From an uncultured Metabacillus sp. (lineage in GTDB: Bacteria; Bacillota; Bacilli; Bacillales; Bacillaceae), in NCBI RefSeq assembly GCF_947503125.1, contig NZ_CANNCR010000009.1:79767-143766 (forward strand): a DNA stretch of 64,000 nt. The letters run 5' to 3'. Under the pieces are notes generated by a model, which saw nothing but the letters and a program-made list of their open reading frames with translations, was not told the DNA's origin and did no database searches. A program made the position numbers and the translations under genes. Shown here in pieces: positions 7,951 through 15,429 of this stretch (position 1 is its first letter; each line of letters begins with the position of its first letter).

Positions 7951-8334
7951 ATGGAATTTAAAATGAAGGAAACTGGCTTTTATACGACAACAGGATATGG
8001 TGAACTGCATGTAGCAGGGGACGAGACTTATGGACATCGACCTTATCAGCTAATGGCAGCTTCTATCGCAGTATGCAGCGGCAGTGTATTACGAAAAATT
8101 TTAATGAAAAAAAGAATGGAAATTAAAGATTTAACCATTTCTACAAAAGTTGAACGAAATGAAGAAATGGCAAACCGAATTGAAAAAATCCAGATTCATT
8201 ACCGAATTAAGGGAGAGAACTTAGATCCTGAGAAAATTCAAAAATCAGTTGAGGTAGCAAGTAAAAATTGCCCTATGGCACAATCGGTACAGGGAAGCAT
8301 TGAGATTGAAGAAACGTTTGAATTAGAGGATTAA
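7951..8334 (+). CDS. OsmC family protein
   Basis: 127 residues from the ATG at 7951, chosen because GGAGG (7938-7942) is eight bases upstream; an in-frame ATG 15 bases earlier overlaps that site. OsmC/Ohr proteins are thiol-dependent hydroperoxide reductases acting as cytosolic dimers. The two conserved cysteines are present: Cys42 in 'SIAVCSGS' and Cys107 in 'SKNCPMAQSV'. Monocistronic, inserted between the MFS gene and the Ca2+/H+ exchanger compared with B. subtilis. Reductase activity is inferred from family membership. Confidence 0.85.
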   Translation: MEFKMKETGFYTTTGYGELHVAGDETYGHRPYQLMAASIAVCSGSVLRKILMKKRMEIKDLTISTKVERNEEMANRIEKIQIHYRIKGENLDPEKIQKSVEVASKNCPMAQSVQGSIEIEETFELED

Positions 8335-8540
8335 ATAAATCAACACTTTTCTATAATAAATGAATGGATAAACTCACCTTTAATAACATAAAATACCGGT
8401 ATGCAAATTTTTATCCACATTATGGAATCTATAAAGGAATGATTGTAATACGATTTAGAGTGTAGGTTTTTAATTTGTGGTAATGAGGTATTTCTTAGGT
8501 AGAGAAGGAAGTCATTCTATATAAGGAAAGGTGAAGGCTA

Positions 8541-9596
8541 ATGGCAAATCGAATTTTTACTCTTATCGTATTAATTGGTTTACCACTTTCGGTCATTGGG
8601 AGTATTTTCCACTGGCCATCGGTGATTATGTTTGGCGTCTATTGTATAACGATTATTGCATTAGCAGGTTTTATGGGCAGAGCAACTGAGAGCTTGGCCA
8701 TCGTAGCGGGTCCCCGCATTGGGGGATTATTGAATGCCACATTTGGGAATGCGGTCGAGCTGATTATCTCAATTTTTGCATTAAAAGAAGGTCTTGTAGG
8801 AGTTGTTTTAGCCTCTTTGACGGGATCTGTACTGGGCAACCTCCTGTTAGTTGCAGGACTAAGCTTTTTTGTTGGGGGCTTAAAGTTTAAGCGACAGGAA
8901 TTTAATATTTATGATGCGCGTCATAATTCCGGGCTTTTAATGTTTGCGGTTATTGTGGCATTTGTCATTCCTGAAGTCTTTTCAATGGAAATGACTGAAA
9001 CGCAAACCCTATCATTAAGTATCGGGATTTCGGTTATCTTAATTATTTTATATTTAGCGGCATTGCTGTTTAAGCTTGTCACTCACCGCGGGGTATACCA
9101 ACATAAAACAGATGTCGTAGAAGAGCATGAGGAGCCGGAATGGACAAAGGGGAAGGCTTTGATCATCCTATTGCTTTCAACAGTTGCTGTAGCCTATGTG
9201 TCAGAAAATCTCGTACATACCTTCGAATCTGTTGGTGAAAGTTTCGGCTGGTCAGAGCTGTTCATAGGGGTTATTATCGTTGCGATTGTAGGGAATGCTG
9301 CTGAGCATGCTTCTGCGATCATTATGGCCTATAAAAATAAGATGAATATTGCTGTTGAAATAGCCGTCGGTTCAACATTGCAAATCGCGATGTTTGTTGC
9401 ACCATTACTTGTGATCATATCCCTATTTTTCACTCAAAAAATGCCGCTGGTCTTTACATTGCCGGAGTTAATCTCAATGGCAACTGCAGTTTTGCTAACG
9501 ATCTCTATTACAAATGATGGAGATACAAACTGGTTTGAAGGGGCGACCTTGTTAGCTGCCTATATTATTATGGGGATAGGATTCTATTTACTATAA
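8541..9596 (+). CDS. yfkE: Calcium/proton exchanger of the CaCA family (YfkE/ChaA)
   Basis: 351 residues, about eleven membrane helices. Two inverted alpha-repeats carry the cation-binding acidic motifs: 'GNAVELIISIFALKEG' in the first half and 'GNAAEHASAIIMAYKN' in the second, the CAX signature. Exports Ca2+ in exchange for H+ across the plasma membrane; B. subtilis ChaA (YfkE) is the structurally studied member. A hydrophilic loop with 'EEHEEPEW' separates the halves. Good RBS (AAAGGTGAAGG). Own terminator downstream. Confidence 0.95.
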   Translation: MANRIFTLIVLIGLPLSVIGSIFHWPSVIMFGVYCITIIALAGFMGRATESLAIVAGPRIGGLLNATFGNAVELIISIFALKEGLVGVVLASLTGSVLGNLLLVAGLSFFVGGLKFKRQEFNIYDARHNSGLLMFAVIVAFVIPEVFSMEMTETQTLSLSIGISVILIILYLAALLFKLVTHRGVYQHKTDVVEEHEEPEWTKGKALIILLLSTVAVAYVSENLVHTFESVGESFGWSELFIGVIIVAIVGNAAEHASAIIMAYKNKMNIAVEIAVGSTLQIAMFVAPLLVIISLFFTQKMPLVFTLPELISMATAVLLTISITNDGDTNWFEGATLLAAYIIMGIGFYLL

Positions 9597-9600
9597 TGAA

Positions 9601-9644
9601 TGAAAACAGTCTGGCTCCGCTATGCGGGGCTATTTTCAGTTTTT
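9601..9644 (+). terminator. Terminator of yfkE
   Basis: GCTCCGC (9614-9620) pairs with GCGGGGC (9624-9630) around TAT, extended by TGAAAA/TTTTCA flanks, then a T run at 9640-9644. Confidence 0.8.
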
Positions 9645-9648
9645 AGAC

Positions 9649-9771
9649 AAAAAAAGAACTCTGTGCAAATGCACAGAGCCATCAATTTGTGTAGGACGAA
9701 ACAGATAACTAGAGAAATTGGTAACGCTTGCAAAAAAACATTATCAAAATTCTAGGGACACTCTATCGTAT
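9649..9771 (-). ncRNA. Candidate small RNA, about 120 nt
   Basis: On the minus strand a sigma-A-like promoter (see 9778-9806) is followed about 100 bases later by an excellent terminator: CTCTGTGC (9678-9671 read on minus) and GCACAGAG around a four-base loop, then TTC and seven T (9655-9649). Nothing between them codes for more than about ten residues. A promoter and terminator enclosing a non-coding 120 bases is the pattern of an independent small RNA. A cre-like site lies inside. No known RNA family was recognised. Confidence 0.5.
9719..9733 (-). promoter_or_regulatory. Catabolite-responsive (cre-like) site
   Basis: Minus-strand TTGCAAGCGTTACCA fits the CcpA consensus WTGNAANCGNWNNCW at every fixed position. 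It lies about 40 bases downstream of the predicted small-RNA start, where bound CcpA would act as a roadblock. Confidence 0.5.
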
Positions 9772-9777
9772 GTCTTA

Positions 9778-9806
9778 ATGATACATTATCATGATAAATT
9801 TGTAAA
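9778..9806 (-). promoter_or_regulatory. Promoter of the candidate small RNA
   Basis: Minus-strand -35 TTTACA (9806-9801) and -10 TATCAT (9783-9778) separated by exactly 17 bases. Confidence 0.5.
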
Positions 9807-9886
9807 TATTCTATTTATTTTTATTTCATGTTTTAAAGTAATGATTGTCCGCATATTGTATAGCATTTGCAGAAAGGAACGTAACA

Positions 9887-10492
9887 ATGAAAATTAAAAT
9901 CTTATTTTATGTGATTGGACTCTTTTTAATGGGACTTGGTGTTACCCTCACGATTAAAGCAGAATTAGGGGCTGGTGCATGGGACGCTTTAAATGTAGGG
10001 CTTTCAAATGCGATTGGATTAACGGTTGGTAGCTGGGTCATTATTATAGGGATTCTCTTGATGTTTTTAAATGCTTTTATTGTAAAGGGGAAACCAAAAC
10101 TTCTTGCAATTATCACCATCCTTCTTATTGGATTTTCGGTTGACTTTTGGTTAATGGTCGTTATGAGAAATATTGAATTTGAGCTGCTTCTTCATCAGCT
10201 GCTATCCCTTTTGGGAGGGATCGTTTTTATAGCAATTGGAGTTTCAATGTATTTGCAAACAGATTTTCCGGCAAACCCTATCGATCAATTAATGATTTCA
10301 TTGCACGAACGATTTCACTTAAACTTTATGGTTGGGAAGACGATAGGAGAGGTATGTGCACTGATCCTTGCTTTTTTTATGCAAGGCCCAATTGGAGCAG
10401 GAACGATTTTAATCACCTTTTTGATTGGTCCTTTTATTCAATTAATTAACGTCCCTATCGCAAGAAGATATGAAATGTTAATCAAAAGATAA
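9887..10492 (+). CDS. YczE/YyaS/YitT-type membrane protein
   Basis: 201 residues from the ATG at 9887, which has AAAGGA ten bases upstream; an upstream TTG in frame lacks a site. Five to six membrane helices. The 'ELGAGAWDALNVGLSN' segment after helix 1 is the hallmark of the YczE family. The B. subtilis member YczE influences antibiotic (bacillaene) production by an unknown mechanism. Probably a lone gene; no terminator is obvious before yfkD 66 bases downstream, so read-through is possible. Confidence 0.8.
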   Translation: MKIKILFYVIGLFLMGLGVTLTIKAELGAGAWDALNVGLSNAIGLTVGSWVIIIGILLMFLNAFIVKGKPKLLAIITILLIGFSVDFWLMVVMRNIEFELLLHQLLSLLGGIVFIAIGVSMYLQTDFPANPIDQLMISLHERFHLNFMVGKTIGEVCALILAFFMQGPIGAGTILITFLIGPFIQLINVPIARRYEMLIKR

Positions 10493-10558
10493 AAATTTTG
10501 GATAAACTAATAAACACTAGAAAACACTAAGGATAGCATGATGAAAGGAGTAGAAAGT

Positions 10559-11353
10559 ATGAAAAGATGGTTGCTCATTTCTGTAGTATTGCTTTTATCA
10601 TTTAGTTTTTCAAGTGCTGTGCTTGCAGAAGGAAAACAACAAAAGCCTAAAATGCCAGGCTCGGTTATGGAGATATCGAAGGAAAATACCTATCCAAACC
10701 CTACACAGGATTTGCCATATCTTCAACCAAGCGAGCTTACTAGAAGCTTGATTGAGACTTCAGAGGTTCCAATTGAAAACCCGGATTTAATCAAAATCCT
10801 AAATGAATCAACGATTGCCGATGCTCCGTTAGCATTCGGTTACAGGGCAACAATTTTTTTAGGAGAATGGGCGCTAAATTATGAATCAACTGAAACAGCG
10901 ACAAATTGGGAATATCAAAAGATCAATACGAATTACCAAGATAACCGAGGCGGGAAAGGACCGGTTCAGGTTCATTATAGGCAGGAAGCACAAAAATCTG
11001 TCAAAGGCGGGTTAACGGCAAAGGTGCCAGAGGCAGAGCATGTGAAAAAAATGATGCTGCTAACGGCGATGAAAAAAACAAATCTGCCGCTTGCATTTGA
11101 AACGATTATTGGTGCCGGAACAAAGAAAGACCAAGTATATAATATCCCTCCGAAAAAATTAGGGTATTTATATGCTTATGCACCTGCTGTGAATGAAAAA
11201 GGAAAGGTGACTTACGGAGAAGTCTACTTAGTTTTAAAGGGCAATAAGAAAAGCATTGTGGTCAAAAATGTAACCTCCCAAGGGATCGGTGCTTGGATAC
11301 CGCTCCAAGACCATGCATCATTTGGTTTTGTTACCTCAGATCGGCCGAGATAA
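10559..11353 (+). CDS. yfkD: YfkD-like secreted protein
   Basis: 264 residues from the ATG at 10559, with AAAGGAG eight bases before it; an earlier in-frame ATG overlaps that site. A clear signal peptide (basic KR, hydrophobic residues 4-19, cleavage near VLAEG) indicates export. The mature protein has no hydrophobic segment and matches the YfkD family in length and position (between the Ca2+/H+ exchanger and the MscS channel gene). Function unknown. It ends in a strong terminator. Confidence 0.85.
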   Translation: MKRWLLISVVLLLSFSFSSAVLAEGKQQKPKMPGSVMEISKENTYPNPTQDLPYLQPSELTRSLIETSEVPIENPDLIKILNESTIADAPLAFGYRATIFLGEWALNYESTETATNWEYQKINTNYQDNRGGKGPVQVHYRQEAQKSVKGGLTAKVPEAEHVKKMMLLTAMKKTNLPLAFETIIGAGTKKDQVYNIPPKKLGYLYAYAPAVNEKGKVTYGEVYLVLKGNKKSIVVKNVTSQGIGAWIPLQDHASFGFVTSDRPR

Positions 11354-11365
11354 TGGAAGCATAGG

Positions 11366-11397
11366 GATCAATGCGCGTGTGCGTGTTGGTCTTTTTT
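11366..11397 (+). terminator. Terminator of yfkD
   Basis: 11-bp stem GATCAATGCGC (11366-11376) with GCGTGTTGGTC (11381-11391; three G-U pairs), loop GTGT, then six T. Confidence 0.85.
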
Positions 11398-11443
11398 AAT
11401 GAAAAAAGCAGAAAGAGGTTCCTACAGAATAGGAGGTATTCAT

Positions 11444-12673
11444 ATGTATAGAATTTTTCTATTTGCGATCATCATCATTATCTTATTTCCAAGCATGATG
11501 TTTGCTGAGGGAATTCCAGCTGAAAAACTCAAAGCTGCATTTATTCGTGATGGAGAGCTTTGGACATTAATAAACGGTGAAGAAAATCAAGTGACAAATA
11601 ACGGCAGAGTTTCGTCCCCTAAATGGTCCTATGATGGAAAGTGGCTGCTTTATCAACAAGAGGATGCATCGGATCAACAAGTCTCCATTTGGGCGTACCG
11701 AGTTGATACGGGCGAAAAGAAAAAGATCTTTTATAATGGGTATTCCGCAACATGGGCACCAAAGAGAAAGATCATTGCTTTTAATGACAGAGGAATTTTA
11801 AATATATCTGACTTTAAGCAGTTTTATAACATTGCGACCGGTGTGAACAGTTATACATGGTTACCTGATGGAGATGGATTTCTGCTTTCGTCCTCAGGGG
11901 TTCTTCGCCCGGATGGATGGACAAGTGCGATGCTTTTTACGAAAAAAGTAAAACCCCCTTATAAAGACATCATCTTATTTGGAGGAGTTGATCATTTTTT
12001 CACTCTACCAAGAGAAATTGGACTCAACATTAATAAAATCATCGCCGTTTATGCCGATGATTTTACCTACTCACCAAGTAATAAATGGATTTCATTTATT
12101 GTTTCACCAACAGCTTCCTGGTCAATGGACAGCAATATGCTTTGTGTCATTTCACAGGATGGGAAGGATTTTGAGGTGTTAGATGAAATTATTTTTGAAG
12201 TGGGTGAGCCGAAGTGGGCGCCAACAAAGGATATCATTGCTTACATTGCCGGAGGCGGGCGGATCGTTTATGGCTTTAAGGATAAAAAGTTGAGGATGAA
12301 GGAAATGCCTGTAAATGGTTCACTCACTCCGCAACATTATACAGAGCTTGATTTTACTTGGATCAATGACCAAAAAATTGTCACGTCCCGGGTAAAAGAA
12401 ACAGAATGGTCTAATGATTTTAGTGAGCATCCTTTGCCGTCCCTTTATCTAATTGATATTGAAAACAATAAACAAACCAGAGTAACCTCGCCGCCAAAAG
12501 GATTTGGAGATTATCATCCTCAAAGTATCCTCTCAGCCAAAAAGCTCATTTGGTTAAGAGGTCGTTCTCTTACAGATCAAAACAGGGATGTTTGGATATC
12601 AGAACCAAATGGAGAAGATGCGAAAAAATGGTTGGAAAATGTTGAGATGATCGAAATCTATGAAAAGAACTGA
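11444..12673 (+). CDS. Secreted TolB-like beta-propeller protein
   Basis: 409 residues from the ATG at 11444 with AGGAGG seven bases upstream; an in-frame ATG 45 bases earlier has no such site. Signal peptide (residues 1-20, cleavage near MMFAEG). The mature part repeats blades of the WD40-like/TolB kind: 'SSPKWSYDGKWLLYQQE', 'ATWAPKRKIIAFN', 'YSPSNKWISFI', 'EPKWAPTKDIIAYIAG', and so on, giving a six-bladed propeller probably retained at the envelope. It ends convergently with yfkC with a shared hairpin. Ligand unknown; not part of the B. subtilis yfk order. Confidence 0.8.
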   Translation: MYRIFLFAIIIIILFPSMMFAEGIPAEKLKAAFIRDGELWTLINGEENQVTNNGRVSSPKWSYDGKWLLYQQEDASDQQVSIWAYRVDTGEKKKIFYNGYSATWAPKRKIIAFNDRGILNISDFKQFYNIATGVNSYTWLPDGDGFLLSSSGVLRPDGWTSAMLFTKKVKPPYKDIILFGGVDHFFTLPREIGLNINKIIAVYADDFTYSPSNKWISFIVSPTASWSMDSNMLCVISQDGKDFEVLDEIIFEVGEPKWAPTKDIIAYIAGGGRIVYGFKDKKLRMKEMPVNGSLTPQHYTELDFTWINDQKIVTSRVKETEWSNDFSEHPLPSLYLIDIENNKQTRVTSPPKGFGDYHPQSILSAKKLIWLRGRSLTDQNRDVWISEPNGEDAKKWLENVEMIEIYEKN

Positions 12674-12694
12674 ATCAACCTTGATTCAGTTCTT
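12665..12694. terminator. Bidirectional terminator overlapping both convergent stop codons
   Basis: 14-bp perfect stem AAGAACTGAATCAA (12665-12678) with complement at 12681-12694 and only two bases between. The plus stop (12671-12673) and minus stop (12675-12677) both lie in the left arm. T-rich tail is better on the minus strand. Confidence 0.8.
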
Positions 12695-13541
12695 GCAACC
12701 TCTCATCTTCTTTTTGCTGGTATAACAAAATTTGTCCTTCTGCAAGACCAATCTTTTCATCATATAAAGCTTGAGCAATGATTTTTCTTGCTTCTTTTGC
12801 CGTACTCCAGTAATACTGATCATCAACAAGCCCGATCACTGTATATTCGTACCCGTGAAATCCAGCATTTAATGAGGTCATCCCAAATACTTGAAAGGAC
12901 TCAATAATATTTCCTTCTAGATCACGTTTTAAACAATGTTCATATTGTTCATTGATCGTTTCACATGCTTTTTCCAGCACAGCCCAGACTCTTTCAGGAT
13001 TTTCGCGAAATCTCACAACAACGCGTTCAATTACTCGCATTCGGTCAATATTGTAATTTTGAATTTGTTTTATTTCGCCGTTGCTAATCGTTAACAGCTT
13101 GCCGCTCCATTCACGTACTTTTAAGGAACGAAGGCCAATTTCTTCTACAGTACCATTAAATGTATTATTAATCGTAATGAAGTCCCCTTGATGAATTTGC
13201 TTTTCATAAATTAAAAACAATCCTGCTAGAATATCCTTTATTAAACTTTGGGCGCCAAAGCCAAGAATGATCCCAGCTACTCCAGCACCAGCCAAAATGG
13301 AACCGAAATTATCCACAAATTGCGAAACAACATACAGGATAAAACAAATCGTCGCTGTATACCTTGTAAGAGACTGCATCATGCTCTCAATCGTTTTTTC
13401 CTTCCGTTCTTCAATAAAGCTTGTTTTTTGAAAGAACTTCCGAATGACAATATTTATGAGAATGACGCTGATCCATAGGCCAACTGCAACCACGACAACA
13501 TCAAATATAGCTAATTCCTTGAATTTATTAAACTGTTCCAT
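12675..13541 (-). CDS. yfkC: Small-conductance mechanosensitive channel (MscS family) YfkC
   Basis: 288 residues. Three N-terminal membrane helices, the last being the glycine/alanine-rich pore helix 'AGAGVAGIILGFGAQSLIKD', followed by the beta domain ('QGDFITINNTFNGTVEEIGL') and a cytoplasmic vestibule domain. Releases solutes on hypo-osmotic shock. Length and order match B. subtilis YfkC. It lies 15 bases downstream of yfkAB on the same strand and is probably in the same transcript. Confidence 0.92.
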   Translation of the reverse strand: MEQFNKFKELAIFDVVVVAVGLWISVILINIVIRKFFQKTSFIEERKEKTIESMMQSLTRYTATICFILYVVSQFVDNFGSILAGAGVAGIILGFGAQSLIKDILAGLFLIYEKQIHQGDFITINNTFNGTVEEIGLRSLKVREWSGKLLTISNGEIKQIQNYNIDRMRVIERVVVRFRENPERVWAVLEKACETINEQYEHCLKRDLEGNIIESFQVFGMTSLNAGFHGYEYTVIGLVDDQYYWSTAKEARKIIAQALYDEKIGLAEGQILLYQQKEDERLQELNQG

Positions 13542-13556
13542 GTCGTATTTGTCACC

Positions 13557-14678
13557 TTATAGTTTTGATTTTCGTTCTGTAAAATCAACATCCTTATAAT
13601 AACTATTCTTTACAAGGATATTAGGTCCTAGACATTTTACTGAAGGGCAGTGGCAATTAAGTGACTTTGCTAATGCTGAATCCATCCATTTATCATAAGC
13701 TGACTGCAGGGAATTGTCCTGGATATTGCCTAAAGGAGGAGCATCGCCAAAATCAGTGACAATAATATTTCCATCAAAAATATTAACATTTAACCGGGAG
13801 CGGCCATCCGGATCATTTCGGACTGTAACATTTTTACTTTCACTTAGCCGTTTAATCAATGCTAAATCTTCCTGATCATCACTACATGCATAAAAAGGCA
13901 ATGTACCAAAAAGCATCCAGACATTTTCATCGCGAATGTCTAATAAATGGTGAATCCCTTTTCGCAATTCCTCTAAGGAGAGGGTTTCTAAGCTGCTTGC
14001 AAAATCACTAGAATACATTGGATGAATTTCATGGCGCTGACAAAGCATTTCTTCAACAATTTGTTTATGGATTTTTTCTATATAAGGAAGTGTGCGCTTA
14101 TTTAGCATCGTTTCAGCGGAAACAATCACACCGGCTTGAACAAGTGCCCGGCTATTTTCGATCATTCTTTCGAATAACGCAGCCCTTTGTTGATAAGTTG
14201 GTTTCCGATCCATAACCGCAAAACCAACCTCGACAAATTCATCAATTGTTCCCCAATTATGTGAAATATGTAGGACATCTAAATAAGGGATGATCTTTTC
14301 ATAGCGTTTTACATCAAGCGTCAGGTTCGAATTTATTTGGGTACGAATGCCGCGTTCATGGGCATACTTTAAAAGAGGGACAACATACCCGTCAACCGAC
14401 TTTAACGAAAGCATTGGTTCACCGCCAGTAATGCTAAGCGAGCGAAGAGTAGGCACTTCATCTAATCGTTTTAAAAGCAAATCAAGCGGTAGAGCATTGG
14501 GATCCTTCGGTTGTAATGTATAACCAACCGCACAGTGCTCACAACGCATATTGCATAACGTAGTAGTCGTAAATTCGATATTTGTTAACGACATATTTCC
14601 ATATTGCTCAACATCCAAATAAGCTTCCCATGGATCATATGAGGTTGTAATTGGTTTTAATGACTTTATTGCATTCAT
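13557..14678 (-). CDS. yfkAB: Radical SAM / CxCxxxxC protein YfkAB
   Basis: 373 residues. The radical SAM cluster motif CxxxCxxC is at Cys42, Cys46 and Cys49 (TLCNMRCEHCAVGY), followed by the SAM-binding 'TGGEPML'. Near the C-terminus the second cysteine motif CxCxxxxC is present as 'NCHCPSVKC', probably an auxiliary Fe-S site. In B. subtilis 168 the family is represented by the neighbouring yfkA and yfkB; here the gene is single and intact. Reaction unknown. AAGGAG seven bases before the ATG. Divergent from yfjT. Confidence 0.92.
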   Translation of the reverse strand: MNAIKSLKPITTSYDPWEAYLDVEQYGNMSLTNIEFTTTTLCNMRCEHCAVGYTLQPKDPNALPLDLLLKRLDEVPTLRSLSITGGEPMLSLKSVDGYVVPLLKYAHERGIRTQINSNLTLDVKRYEKIIPYLDVLHISHNWGTIDEFVEVGFAVMDRKPTYQQRAALFERMIENSRALVQAGVIVSAETMLNKRTLPYIEKIHKQIVEEMLCQRHEIHPMYSSDFASSLETLSLEELRKGIHHLLDIRDENVWMLFGTLPFYACSDDQEDLALIKRLSESKNVTVRNDPDGRSRLNVNIFDGNIIVTDFGDAPPLGNIQDNSLQSAYDKWMDSALAKSLNCHCPSVKCLGPNILVKNSYYKDVDFTERKSKL

Positions 14679-14891
14679 GAGGATACTCCTTTTTTACAAA
14701 TAAGCTTTATATATTCAGTTAAAAGCAACCTGATTAATTTAAATTCTTCTAAAGCATTTTTGATAGCATACCAACCATTTTATCATGAACAATAGCTGTT
14801 ATCACTATATGAAGTCATTTGATATAAAAAGGATATAGTTGTCAGAAAAAGGCTTATAAGCTACGATAGTAAAGTTGAAAGGAGAGGTAGA

Positions 14892-15092
14892 ATGGGAAAC
14901 GCTGTTCAAGATAAGGATTCACAACTATCTTATTTAAAAAACCGATTGAATATGTTTATGGAAGTACTTGATTCAATTGACCCGGAATCTACAGATGTAG
15001 ATGATATAGACCGTTTATTGCAAATGCTTGACGACCTTGAATTTAAGTATGAGCAATTTAAGAAGGATTGGGATAAAGAGAAGGAGGGCTGA
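14892..15092 (+). CDS. yfjT: YfjT / SE1561-family small protein
   Basis: 66 residues, acidic and helical: 'QLSYLKNRLNMFMEVLDSIDPE' then 'DVDDIDRLLQMLDDLE.K', ending in a Lys/Glu-rich tail. No membrane segment. The position between yfkAB and the pdaA region and the length match B. subtilis YfjT. RBS AAAGGAGAGG. Function unknown. Confidence 0.85.
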   Translation: MGNAVQDKDSQLSYLKNRLNMFMEVLDSIDPESTDVDDIDRLLQMLDDLEFKYEQFKKDWDKEKEG

Positions 15093-15120
15093 CACAGGGA
15101 GGGTGTTGGCTCTTTTTTTT
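15087..15120 (+). terminator. Terminator of yfjT
   Basis: GGCTGACAC (15087-15095) pairs with GTGTTGGCT (15103-15111) with G-U pairs, followed by C and eight T. The stem overlaps the stop codon. Confidence 0.8.
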
Positions 15121-15142
15121 TATGGGGACTATTTGGGGGTTT

Positions 15143-15290
15143 TGTCTTAGTTTTAGTGTAAAGCTCAAGCCCTAACCTCTCTAGGGTCTAGCCAATTTAG
15201 AATTGAGGGCAAAGAACGCCTTCTATTCTAAATCGTCTTATTTGCCCTAGGCTGAGCAAGGCGCTTCCGCCTTTCTAACTGAAAGCGCTC
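15143..15290 (-). repeat. Dispersed intergenic repeat, copy B (inverted relative to copy A)
   Basis: Read on the minus strand it contains AAAGGCGGAAGCGCCTTGC, later CTAGACCCTAGA, and ends with GAGCTTTACACTAAAACTAAG, the same landmarks and order as the copy at 2044-2172. Internal long arms (TTTAGAATAGAAGGCG... with ...CAATTCTAAATT) can fold. Non-coding, between the yfjT terminator and the fumarase promoter. Confidence 0.55.
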
Positions 15291-15429
15291 TTAATAAATC
15301 TTTTCAATAAATTTCATAAGGAGTATAATAAAAATTGAGAGAAATTGACCGAAAGATAAAAAATATAGTGGAGCTAAAGCGTTTATTTTAGGGTTGAATG
15401 TACGCTTGTGCTTAAAGGGGAGAATCGAG

